NCBI RefSeq assembly: GCF_024438035.1
Contig: NZ_JANFQF010000007.1
Location: 1 to 64,000 of the forward strand
DNA from: Rhodococcus tibetensis
Lineage (GTDB): Bacteria > Actinomycetota > Actinomycetes > Mycobacteriales > Mycobacteriaceae
Length of the DNA: 64,000 bases
Direction of reading: 5' to 3'
A model generated the notes under the pieces. It was not told where the DNA came from and ran no database searches. It saw only the letters and a program-made list of their open reading frames with translations. The position numbers were made by a program, and so were the translations under genes. Position 1 is the stretch's first letter. Each line of letters begins with the position of its first letter. This document shows positions 28,734 through 37,070 of the stretch, piece by piece.

Positions 28734-29354
28734 ATGGGGGAACATCTCGAGGTCGATCCCGCAGTGCTCGCCGCGGCCGCGCAGGGAATCAATGCGATCA
28801 CCGGGTCGCTGTCCGGATTGGGCATCGGCGAGACTGCAGCCGTCGGGCGGGGATTCTCCCTTCTCGCCCTGTCACCCATGGAGGCTGGGAAGCAGGAAGT
28901 CCAATCGAGCCTGGAAGAGTTCGCGCAGCGGTGGTCCTGGGGTGTGCGCTACCTCGTTCAGGCGGCCAACGAGATCGCCCGGACCCTCGACCTGGCTGCA
29001 GGCCGCTACCATGCCACCGAACAGGCCTACTCGGACGCGCTGAAAACGATGTGGACCAACACCGTCGGCAATCCCCACCTCAGTGGTGACGAGATCGACG
29101 ATCGGACGTGGGGCGAGACGCTCGCCGACAACCCGGTCAACCAAACCCTCAACCCCGATTACAGTCTCGAGTCGTTCGCGGCGGCCGATCAGACCATCGC
29201 CACCAACAACCAGGTGTTATCCGCCGTAGGCCCGCAGGCGCTGGCTAATGTCTCCCCGCTGGGAGACATGCTGGACTCGGAATCGACTGCCGGCTGGAAC
29301 ACGGACGGCGCCGAGCAGGCCGCCGCGATCATGTCGGCGGGCGGGCCGTCGTGA
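28734..29354 (+). CDS. Helical protein with T7SS-type YxxxE motif (probable effector partner)
   Basis: 206 residues. Residues 1-105 are an almost uninterrupted helical pair typical of ESX substrates: LAAAAQGINAITGSLSGLGI, then a turn with RWSWGVRYLVQAANEIARTL, and the motif YHATE (Y at about 88), matching YxxxD/E, the general T7SS export signal. The rest is polar and Gly/Asn-rich. The start directly follows the SseB-like stop, and the stop overlaps the toxin gene's GTG start by 4 bases. I infer that it pairs with the toxin for export, as small WXG100-like partners do for LXG/EspC-type toxins. Confidence 0.7.
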   Translation: MGEHLEVDPAVLAAAAQGINAITGSLSGLGIGETAAVGRGFSLLALSPMEAGKQEVQSSLEEFAQRWSWGVRYLVQAANEIARTLDLAAGRYHATEQAYSDALKTMWTNTVGNPHLSGDEIDDRTWGETLADNPVNQTLNPDYSLESFAAADQTIATNNQVLSAVGPQALANVSPLGDMLDSESTAGWNTDGAEQAAAIMSAGGPS

Positions 29355-31339
29355 GTTGGCTCAGCGATACCTGGGAAGACGCGAAGGGCATGGTCGACGA
29401 CGTCGGGGACGCGGCGGAGGAAACCATCGAAAGCACCGTCGAAAATGTCGGGCAGACACTGGATTCGGGACTCGACGCCGCAGCTGGGCTCGCAGACAGG
29501 GTGGGCGCCGGCGGCTTGTCCGATGCTCTCACCGATCTCGGTGACGAGATCGCCAGTGCGACCGGTGGAGCTGTCGACGAACTGGACCTGGGGCAGACGG
29601 AAGAGCCGAAGGAACTGATCCGCGGCGAACCGTCAGCGATCACCGAGGCCACCAACACGCTCACCGATTTGGCGACCAGCATCGGATCGACCGGTGACGC
29701 CCTCCGCACCGTCGATGCTGCCGACTGGACGGGCAGTGCGGCAGACGGATTCAACGAAGTCTTCGACAAGCAACCGGGACTGTGGCACGACGCCGCCGAT
29801 GCGATGACCGCGGCCGCGCAGACGTTGACGTCGTGGAGTCACACCGTGGAGGCGGCCCAGGCCCGCGCAACCGACGCAGTGGCGAAGTGGAAGCAAGCCG
29901 AGGCGGAGGAACGGGCGAAGAAGACGGCGTTCAACGCACTCAGCGGAGACGAACAGGCCGCGAGCCCCCTCGTCGACACATGGACCGCGTTGCGCGAAGA
30001 AGCCCGCGATATTCTTCGGGGCGCGCGAGCCGAACGCGACGGGGTCGCCGGTCAAGTCTCCGGCGCACTCGATGCGGCCACCTCGTCGGCACCCGCCGCA
30101 CCATCCTTCACGGAGCGGTGGATGCACAACGCTACCGACGCCATCGACGGTACGCATCTCGCCGTCGCGAACTTCTACTCCGGACTCGGGACCGGGCTCA
30201 CCGGGATCGTCCAGTTCGTACGACAGGTCAACCCGTACGAGACCTACAACATGACGCATCCGGCCGAGTATCAAGCGAGCATGTCCAACCTCGCCACCGG
30301 GCTCGTGGTCGCAGCGGCCGACCCCGGCGCGATGGTGTCCGGGGTGGTCAGCGACATCCGGAAGAACCCCTTCGAGTTCGCCGGAAGCCTCACCGGCGAC
30401 GCCCTCCTCACCGCCGCGACCGGAGGCGCCGGCGCCGGAGTCGCCGGCGCCCGCACGGCAGTGCGTCTCGTCGACGAAGCCGGAGACTTCGGCAGCGGCG
30501 CGCGGCTACTCGACGACGTCGCGGACGTCGGCCACATCCCCAAGCCCGACACCCCTCACGTCGACTCGCCGACTCAGCACGCAGATACGCATCCGACGAG
30601 TGCAGAAACCCACTTACCGGAGTTCCGCGACACCGACCGCTCGGACACCGGCTCCCCATCAAGTCCGGACCCCCAGCCCGGGACACAAGGCGACGATTCG
30701 CCTATTCATGGCAACGACTCTGAACAGGCTTCCGAAGTCCAACGGGACGTCGACGGCAGCCCGGATCCCTACGAAAGAGGCATCCGGTATCTCGACGAAG
30801 AAGCAATTGGGTATGTCGACGAAGACGGCGAAACAGTACAAACAAGGTATCTCGAACATCCCGCTCGAGACCTTATTGACGACGCCAGAATCGACACAAA
30901 CGTCCTCAGTCCCGACGACACGCTGCCTGGTCTGAGTTCGGACTCTCCCGAAGTAGTAGCCCTCAGCCGTGAATTCCTCGAACGCGGTGAAGTAGACCCC
31001 GAGGATTTGAAATGGCCCGACAGCAAGCAGTACCCCGACGGGTTCTCAAGCCCAACCGATCGCCATCCTGCAGTACTCGAGCCTGGCGCTCGCATCGATC
31101 GATTCGGCGACCCCAACGGCCGGTTCGTCTCCCCAGAAGGTGTTCCATATCACGAACGCGCACTTCCACCTTCGAACTTGGAACGCGGATACCACAGATA
31201 CGAGGTTTTGAGGGAGATCCCCGTATGGGTAGGACAGGCAGCACCAGCCCAAGGTATGCCCGGAGGTGGACTGCAGTATCTTTCGTCGCACACAGTCGAA
31301 GAGTTGATATCCGGCGGATATTTACGGGAAGTGGGTTAA
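29351..31339 (+). CDS. T7SS-type polymorphic toxin with C-terminal TNT (NAD+ glycohydrolase-like) domain
   Basis: 662 residues. The N-terminal ~250 are helical and include DWTGSAADGF (W126-x-G128), the WxG turn of T7SS substrates. A hydrophobic middle (about 290-380, LVVAAADPGAMVSGVV, ALLTAATGGAGAGVAGA) may act in membrane entry. A polar Asp/Ser/Pro linker (~400-500) leads to the TNT domain (about 560-662): DRFGDPNGRFVSPEGVPY, RALPPSNL, YHRYEV, PGGGLQYL, ELISGGYL. Arg603, His615 and Gln642 are at positions like those needed for NAD+ cleavage in mycobacterial CpnT/TNT. The start overlaps the previous stop; the immunity gene follows after 2 bases. Confidence 0.88.
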   Translation: MSWLSDTWEDAKGMVDDVGDAAEETIESTVENVGQTLDSGLDAAAGLADRVGAGGLSDALTDLGDEIASATGGAVDELDLGQTEEPKELIRGEPSAITEATNTLTDLATSIGSTGDALRTVDAADWTGSAADGFNEVFDKQPGLWHDAADAMTAAAQTLTSWSHTVEAAQARATDAVAKWKQAEAEERAKKTAFNALSGDEQAASPLVDTWTALREEARDILRGARAERDGVAGQVSGALDAATSSAPAAPSFTERWMHNATDAIDGTHLAVANFYSGLGTGLTGIVQFVRQVNPYETYNMTHPAEYQASMSNLATGLVVAAADPGAMVSGVVSDIRKNPFEFAGSLTGDALLTAATGGAGAGVAGARTAVRLVDEAGDFGSGARLLDDVADVGHIPKPDTPHVDSPTQHADTHPTSAETHLPEFRDTDRSDTGSPSSPDPQPGTQGDDSPIHGNDSEQASEVQRDVDGSPDPYERGIRYLDEEAIGYVDEDGETVQTRYLEHPARDLIDDARIDTNVLSPDDTLPGLSSDSPEVVALSREFLERGEVDPEDLKWPDSKQYPDGFSSPTDRHPAVLEPGARIDRFGDPNGRFVSPEGVPYHERALPPSNLERGYHRYEVLREIPVWVGQAAPAQGMPGGGLQYLSSHTVEELISGGYLREVG

Positions 31340-31341
31340 TA

Positions 31342-31590
31342 ATGAGAATGTCAGTGGCACTTATGACAAGTTATCTTACGTCTCTCGGGTTCAGCGAGCG
31401 CGACTACGCAATCGGCCGCGATGAAGAAGACAAGATCTGCCTAGTCCAAGAGGACGATCGATGGATCGTGTTCTTTTCCGAGCGGGGTTCGCGGTGGGAC
31501 GACGTCAGCTTCGATTCCGAAAAAGTAGCCTGCACATATCTTCTGGGCCTGTTCACTCAGAGGTATATCGAACGGAATCCCCGTCAGTAA
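31342..31590 (+). CDS. Probable immunity protein for the TNT toxin
   Basis: 82 residues from ATG 31342, two bases after the toxin stop (an in-frame ATG at 31363 would shorten it by 7). The body YAIGRDEEDKICLVQ, then WIVFFSERGSRWDDVSFDSE and KVACTYLLGLFTQRY matches the small antitoxin-like proteins coded beside TNT domains, with W-x-V-x-F-x-S-E-R-G as the core. It is much shorter than the 174-residue IFT of M. tuberculosis. It presumably binds and blocks the toxin in the producer. Its stop (TAA) shares a base with the ATG of the Rhs gene. Confidence 0.75.
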   Translation: MRMSVALMTSYLTSLGFSERDYAIGRDEEDKICLVQEDDRWIVFFSERGSRWDDVSFDSEKVACTYLLGLFTQRYIERNPRQ

Positions 31591-34500
31591 TGGCGAGCAG
31601 CGGTGGGGACCACAGCGCGCATTTCGCCGCTGATCGACTGATACCGCTCGCCCTCGCGTCCGGTTATGCAGCCCAATCGAGTCGCGTGCAACAAGATCAG
31701 GCCGTTGCCGACCTTGGAGCGTATGCGTCTGCGCAAGAGTCGGGCGTTCGCGCAGATCGTACAGGTCGTCAAACTTGTTCCGGTCGCGACCCCGTCGACG
31801 TCGCGACGGGTGAGTTCCTCCTCCCCGAGGTCGATCTCACCCTTCCGGGTGTATTGCCGTTGGTAATCGGTCGTCGACATCGCTCCGGATACCGGTTCGG
31901 ACGGTGGTTCGGCCCGAGCTGGTCCTCCACCGTGGACATGCGTGTGGTGATCGAAGAGGCCGGGGTCACGCTGCTGGCCGAAGACGGCGTGATGCTCGCC
32001 TACCCACATCCGGAGGTGGGCACCCCAGTGATGCCGGAGTCGGGGCAGCGCTGGCCGTTGTCGCGGACCGAAACCGGTGGCTACCAGGTTCACGATCCCG
32101 ACCGCGGACTCACCTGGCATTTCGCACCCAAGCCGGAACTGGACGCTCTCGACTCCGCGCTGGGCAACATCGCAATCAGTGCAATCACCGACCGCCACCG
32201 CAATCGCATCCTCTTCCGTTACGACACTTCCGGTGCTCCGGTCGAGGTCTCGCACTCGGGTGGTTACCGGGTTCTCGTGGAGACACGGGCCGGGCGGATC
32301 GTGTCGTTGTCAGTCGCCGACGGCGATACCGCGACCGCGGTCCGCGACTTCGAGTACGCCGCAGGAGAACTGACCGCGATCGTCCGACTCGGCGGTGGAT
32401 CGACCCGTTACACCTACGACGCGGAAGGTCGCATGCTGTCGTGGCTCGACGGCAACGGCAACCGCATGGTGAATACCTACGACGCGGAGGGGCGGGTCGT
32501 CCGGCAGAACGGCACGGCCGGTGTCCTCGACTCCACGTTCGACTACCGCACCAACCCCGGCTCGCCCGGCTCGGTCACCGTCGTCACCGACTCCACCGGT
32601 GCGGCCACCGTCCACGGCTTCGACTCCGACCTCCGGTTGCGCGATCTGGTCGACGCCGCCGGCCTCCGCACGCACACCGATTACAACGCACGTCGTGAAC
32701 CGTTGCGGGTGGTCGGGCCCGACGGTGCGACGACCAGCTACCGCTACACCGCGGACGGAGACGTAGCTCGGATCACGCGGCCGGACGGGCGGGCTGTCGC
32801 TCTCGACTACGCCGGCCCCCGGCGGCCGACATCGATTCGGCAGCCGGAGGGGACGATTACCCGCCAAGAATGGGATGAGGACGGGAACCTTGTCGCTGTC
32901 GTCGACCCCGCGGGGGCACGCACCGAGTACACGTACGACTCCGCGGGCAGCGTGCGTGCGATCACCGATCCGGGAGGTGCGCGCACTTTCATCGAATGCG
33001 ATTCTGCAGGTTTACCCGTCGCTGTCACCGACCCTCTCGGCGCAGTCACCCGCATCGTCCGAGACTGTTTCGGCCGCCCTGTCGCAGTCACCGATCCCGC
33101 CGGACAGAGCACGCATTACCGATGGTCGGCGGATGGTCAGCTCGTCGAACGCACCCACTCCGACGGCACGCGTGAAGCGTGGGCATACGACGGCGAGGGC
33201 AATCTCCTCGTCCACACAGACGCCCTGGGTGCCGCCACCCGGTACGAGTACGGAGCCTTCGATCTCCTCGCATCCCGCACCGATCCCGACGGCAGCACCA
33301 CCACCTACGGTTGGGACACCGAACGAAGACTTACTTCGGTCACCAATTCGTTGGGCGCTACGTGGACGTACCGATACGACGCGGCGGGCAGGCTCAGCGC
33401 TGAGACCGATTTCATCGGTGCCACAACCACTTACACCTATGACGGCGTTGGTCGCGTTGCCACGGTCACCCCGGCAACCGGCATCCCTCGACGACACACC
33501 TACGACATCCTCGGTCGCGTCACCGATGTCCGTGCCGACTCCGGCGAGTATCTCCACTACAAGCACGACCTCGCAGGTCGAGTCGTCGCGGCCTCCACCG
33601 GGACCGGTGACGGAATGGTCCATTCACTGGAGTTCGCGTACTCGCCGACTGGGCAACTGCTCAATGAGACGCTCGATCGCGGCGCGGAACTGAGTTTCGA
33701 CTACGACGCGGTCGGTCGCCGGACCAGACAGCGCACCCCGACCGGCAGTGGCACGGTTTGGCAATGGGATCCCGCAGGCCGGCTGCTGGGTCTCACCACC
33801 GACGGTCACCATCTGTCCTTCACGCACGACTCCATCGGGCAACTCACCACTTGGCGTGTCGGTGAGGTCGCGGTCAACCGCGATCACACCGCACGCGGCC
33901 AGATCGCCGCGCAGGACGTGATAGCCCATCCGGTCTCCACGCTCAACTTGGGTGTGGATCCCACGCCGAAGGTCGAGCCGAAAACTCTCAGACGCGACAG
34001 CTACGCGTACCGCCCGGATGGGTATCTGGCCGACCACACCACCGCACGGAGCGCGTCCGACACCGTCCGGCGCAGCTTCGATCTCGACCTGGTGGGGCGG
34101 ATCACTGCCGTCCTGCAGGACGGTCACCCCACCGAGCGGTATGCCTACGACCGGCTCGGCAACATCACCGATTCCGGCACGGACCGTCGCGAGTATTTCG
34201 GGAACCTTCTGATCCGAGACGGTCGCACTCGGTTCCACTATGACGCCGCGGGTCGTTTGATCCGGAAGTCCACCACCCGACTGTCCCGCCCTGCGGACAC
34301 CTGGCACTACCGCTACAACGCCTTCGACCAACTCACCGACGTCACCACCCCGGACGGCATCCGGTGGCGGTACACCTACGACGCGCTCAGCCGCCGCACC
34401 ACCAAGCAACGAATCAACAACGACGGCAACGTCACCGAACACACCCGCTACACCTGGGACGGAACGCACCTACTCGAACAAACCACCGGCGACACCACCA

Positions 34501-35288
34501 CCCGCTGGAACTACCAACACGGCAGCTACGCACCGATCACACAGTCGGTGAGCAGGGACGCCACCGATCCCCCAGATGCAGCGTCCGCCGACCAGCATGC
34601 GATCGACACCGAGTTCTACGCGATCATCACCGACCTCGTCGGCACACCCGTCGAACTTGTCGACCCCCGCACCGCCGACGGCGTCGCCCACTCCACCACC
34701 GACCTCTGGGGAAACACCACCTGGCACGGTGCCACCCACACGCCACTCCGCTTCCCCGGCCAGTACCACGACCCCGAAACCGGCCTCCACTACAACCTGC
34801 ACCGGTACTACAACCCCGAAACCGCCCGTTACCTCACCCAGGACCCACTCGGACTCGCGCCCTCACCCAACCCGAACACCTACCCCCACAACCCCACCGG
34901 ATGGACCGATCCGTTGGGGTTGGTGCCGACGGCGTGTGAGGAAGTCAGTCCTTCGCCCTCAGCCCACAACGCGGCCGATGCAGTGCGTCTACACAATGAT
35001 CTGACACACCGTCAGATGTCGAGCTTGAGCGCAGCCGACGGGACACTGCACCCCGAGACAGCAAGACGCGCAGACGAGTTGATACCCGGACAGGACATCA
35101 ACAATCCCAGATTCCGCGAGGCGGTTCTGCAGCGGGGAGAGTCGGTGACCGATTGGGGTAAATTCTCAACCGAGCATTTCCGAGTCGGACGCTGGAGTGG
35201 TGAAACACATTTCTACATGAACAGGAATACTGCAGAAATTATGTATGAGCTCGACTACAAGACAAAGTTGGTGTACCGGGGACCATGA
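31590..35288 (+). CDS. Rhs/YD-repeat polymorphic toxin with unrecognised C-terminal domain
   Basis: 1232 residues. A short Ala-rich N-terminus with no Sec signal, then a DUF6531-like entry domain (GRDPVDVATGEFLLPEVDLT, RRHRSGYRFGRWFGPSW). From about 270 to 1000 there are some twenty YD repeats (Y-D-A-x-G-R, YTYDSAGSVRAI) that would build the beta shell. The Rhs core ends with HYNLHRYYNPETARYLTQDP and two DPLGL motifs (about 1080-1110), where toxin C-termini are cut. The last ~120 residues (ADELIPGQDINNPRFREAV, DWGKFSTEHF, THFYMNRNTAEIMYELDY) are the variable toxin tip; I cannot assign an activity. The next gene overlaps by ATGA. Confidence 0.87.
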   Translation: MASSGGDHSAHFAADRLIPLALASGYAAQSSRVQQDQAVADLGAYASAQESGVRADRTGRQTCSGRDPVDVATGEFLLPEVDLTLPGVLPLVIGRRHRSGYRFGRWFGPSWSSTVDMRVVIEEAGVTLLAEDGVMLAYPHPEVGTPVMPESGQRWPLSRTETGGYQVHDPDRGLTWHFAPKPELDALDSALGNIAISAITDRHRNRILFRYDTSGAPVEVSHSGGYRVLVETRAGRIVSLSVADGDTATAVRDFEYAAGELTAIVRLGGGSTRYTYDAEGRMLSWLDGNGNRMVNTYDAEGRVVRQNGTAGVLDSTFDYRTNPGSPGSVTVVTDSTGAATVHGFDSDLRLRDLVDAAGLRTHTDYNARREPLRVVGPDGATTSYRYTADGDVARITRPDGRAVALDYAGPRRPTSIRQPEGTITRQEWDEDGNLVAVVDPAGARTEYTYDSAGSVRAITDPGGARTFIECDSAGLPVAVTDPLGAVTRIVRDCFGRPVAVTDPAGQSTHYRWSADGQLVERTHSDGTREAWAYDGEGNLLVHTDALGAATRYEYGAFDLLASRTDPDGSTTTYGWDTERRLTSVTNSLGATWTYRYDAAGRLSAETDFIGATTTYTYDGVGRVATVTPATGIPRRHTYDILGRVTDVRADSGEYLHYKHDLAGRVVAASTGTGDGMVHSLEFAYSPTGQLLNETLDRGAELSFDYDAVGRRTRQRTPTGSGTVWQWDPAGRLLGLTTDGHHLSFTHDSIGQLTTWRVGEVAVNRDHTARGQIAAQDVIAHPVSTLNLGVDPTPKVEPKTLRRDSYAYRPDGYLADHTTARSASDTVRRSFDLDLVGRITAVLQDGHPTERYAYDRLGNITDSGTDRREYFGNLLIRDGRTRFHYDAAGRLIRKSTTRLSRPADTWHYRYNAFDQLTDVTTPDGIRWRYTYDALSRRTTKQRINNDGNVTEHTRYTWDGTHLLEQTTGDTTTRWNYQHGSYAPITQSVSRDATDPPDAASADQHAIDTEFYAIITDLVGTPVELVDPRTADGVAHSTTDLWGNTTWHGATHTPLRFPGQYHDPETGLHYNLHRYYNPETARYLTQDPLGLAPSPNPNTYPHNPTGWTDPLGLVPTACEEVSPSPSAHNAADAVRLHNDLTHRQMSSLSAADGTLHPETARRADELIPGQDINNPRFREAVLQRGESVTDWGKFSTEHFRVGRWSGETHFYMNRNTAEIMYELDYKTKLVYRGP

Positions 35289-35662
35289 TTGTTTCACTAA
35301 AGAGTGACGCAGCGAATATTGATCGAGGAATGCGCACATCCCTTCCGATACTCAGTGATGGCGTTTCCCACGTATTGGAAATATATCTCAACAAGAACGG
35401 GGAAACGTCCTACCGAATCATAGATGCCAACGGCCGGGCATCTATCTGGCCGTCGTCCATGTTCGAGACGAATGACAACTCCACTCCCGACGCGTGGAGG
35501 CTTTACGAGCGCCCTGACAACTCGCTACTGCTAACGTATCCCGATTTTGCTGGCGCCGGATTCTGGGAACGATATTTTGATGACGACCGCGAAGCTGTCG
35601 CGACGTTCGAATCAATCGTGGCTAAGGCCCGGAATGTGGGTTCGATCGAAGTTGGAGACTGA
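35285..35662 (+). CDS. Probable immunity protein for the Rhs toxin tip
   Basis: 125 residues, acidic, no signal peptide. The ATG lies inside the Rhs stop (ATGA), the standard toxin-immunity coupling. Visible features are LEIYLNKNGETSYRIIDANG, SSMFETNDNSTPDAWRLYE and AFDDD-like acidic stretches near WERYFDDDREAVATF. The DNA is poorer in GC than the surrounding genome, as for other toxin/immunity pairs acquired laterally. No family is recognised; the role is inferred from position. Confidence 0.6.
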   Translation: MIVSLKSDAANIDRGMRTSLPILSDGVSHVLEIYLNKNGETSYRIIDANGRASIWPSSMFETNDNSTPDAWRLYERPDNSLLLTYPDFAGAGFWERYFDDDREAVATFESIVAKARNVGSIEVGD

Positions 35663-36172
35663 GCTTCCCGCGTAGCGTATCCATCGCGGCCATCGGCCAA
35701 TTTGCTTTGTCCAGAGTCCGGTCTGATCTACCGACTGGGAGCCGTTGCGGCTCGATGCTTGCTGCAGGAATGCGCGTTCGCGGGTGTCCGCCACTGTGCT
35801 TCAAGCTCAATCGTCGGCACGTTGCTCGAGCTCAGAACGGCACTGCAGCTCGATATAGGAAATACCGCACTCGTCGTGATTGGAAGAGTTTCAGGCGATT
35901 CACCGCTCTCCTCGATCTGCATTTCGAGAAGTGGGAAAATGGGCTTCCTTCTTTTGAAGGAACTGTGTTCCCTTCAGTCGCGTCAAAAGCCCAAAATGGA
36001 GTTCGATCAGGAATGAAGACTGATCAGCAACACATTTCAGTCAGCGACCCACCCATAACTCCCGTTCGTTTGTCTCGGGCAGTTCCGGTGGCGAACGGGG
36101 AAGCAAAGTCCGAGAGGATCCACGTTCCAATCGGCCCGACTCCCACCCAGCGATCTCACAGTTGCGCAGTAG

Positions 36173-36235
36173 ATCGCCGCTTGCGCGCGAGATTACCCTG
36201 CAAAGAACTGATCCGTCTGCAAACAGCCACTTGCG
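36173..36235. repeat. Imperfect ~63-bp direct repeat, copy A
   Basis: Aligns with 36369-36432 over its length with roughly three quarters of bases identical and one indel. Shared blocks include TTGCGC-CGA, GAACT and TGCAAACA-CCAC. Confidence 0.6.
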
Positions 36236-36368
36236 GGGGCGCCACCCCACAACGAAGAGTAGTCGGCCCCACGCCCGCGTTGCAGTATGCGGTGAACACC
36301 ATGCCCGACTCATTCTCGAGCCTGGAACACCCACCTGACGGAACACCCACGCAACAGATGCACACGTA

Positions 36369-36432
36369 TTCGCCATTTGCGCACGAAAATGCCTGTGCAA
36401 CGAACTAATTCGTGTGCAAACAACCACCTGGT
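36369..36432. repeat. Imperfect ~63-bp direct repeat, copy B, with inner inverted arms
   Basis: This copy contains near-perfect inverted arms: TTTGCGCACGAA (36377-36388) and TTCGTGTGCAAA (36409-36420), differing by one base, so it can form a hairpin of about 44 bases. Possibly a small mobile or dispersed palindromic element. Confidence 0.6.
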
Positions 36433-36461
36433 GAGTTGCCCCGCAGCCCCGCGCCCCCGTA

Positions 36462-37070
36462 TCACCCGTTGTCGGTGCCGCCCGCGTGCTGTGCCTCGAC
36501 TTTTGCCCATTCCCTGCCGCGGAAGTTGGCGAGGCGCAACTCTTCGGCTTCGTCGAAGGTGTACCACTCGGTGCTGGGGCGGTCCGGCAGAACACCTCGC
36601 AGGTACTCCCCGAGGTAGTGCAGTGGACCTTCCCAACCCGTTCCGACGCCGTAGCAGCCGGTATCCGGGTCGTTACGGAACACGTCGGCGATCGAAGCGT
36701 GCTCCAACTCCAGCCAAGTGGCGTCCGGGCCATCGGGAGTCAGCCGGACCTCGACCTGGTCGCTGTAACCACGGTCGTCGGGCGGTGTCCACTGCAGCCG
36801 GAGCAGATGCGGGGGGTCGCAGACCAGGATCTTCCCACTGGCTTGCCCCTGCAGCGCATAGGAACCGCCTTCGCGCAGGTCGCCACTGACGGGGAGGAAG
36901 AAGCGGTTGACACGGTCCGGGGTGGTGACGGCATCCCACACATCATTGACCGGCGCTTCGTAACGGCGCTTCAGCACTGCCGTTCGCGCTGAACCCTCGG
37001 CGATTTCTCGGTTGCCCATCGTCCGCTGCACTGCCGTCAGGCTGGTGTCCTGGCTGGCGATCTCGTTCAC
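36462..37070 (-). CDS. SRPBCC/AHSA1-type START-like protein
   Basis: 202 residues. VLKRRYEAPVNDVWDAVTTP, then FFLPVSGDLREGGSYALQG and ILVCDPPHLLRLQWTPPD are the Aha1-C-like activator homologue (AHSA1) pattern of a helix-grip domain that binds small hydrophobic ligands. The GTG start at 37070 overlaps the ArsR stop (GTGA), the classic ArsR-SRPBCC pair in which the enzyme or carrier is co-made with its repressor. Confidence 0.87.
   Translation of the reverse strand: MNEIASQDTSLTAVQRTMGNREIAEGSARTAVLKRRYEAPVNDVWDAVTTPDRVNRFFLPVSGDLREGGSYALQGQASGKILVCDPPHLLRLQWTPPDDRGYSDQVEVRLTPDGPDATWLELEHASIADVFRNDPDTGCYGVGTGWEGPLHYLGEYLRGVLPDRPSTEWYTFDEAEELRLANFRGREWAKVEAQHAGGTDNG

Larger units (their letters stand above)
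35663..36461. other. Non-coding stretch after the toxin island with a degenerate repeat pair
   Basis: About 800 bases without a supported gene. The open frames have no ribosome site, mixed codon use and no recognisable motif. The composition stays AT-richer than the genome up to about 36.0 kb, as if it were the worn end of the island. A ~63-base imperfect direct repeat (36173-36235 and 36369-36432) lies in its right half. Confidence 0.6.

Noticed and set aside
31461..31589. Longer upstream start for the Rhs gene
   Set aside because: It would overlap most of the immunity gene; ATG 31590 joins the immunity stop as TAATG.
35707..36408. 233-codon plus-strand frame after the Rhs immunity gene
   Set aside because: No ribosome site, no family pattern, composition like non-coding DNA, and it passes through the degenerate repeat copies.
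36041..36733. 230-codon minus-strand frame
   Set aside because: It overlaps the well-supported START-like gene at 36462 in another frame, and its sequence is rich in Arg/Ser/Pro as expected from a shadow frame.
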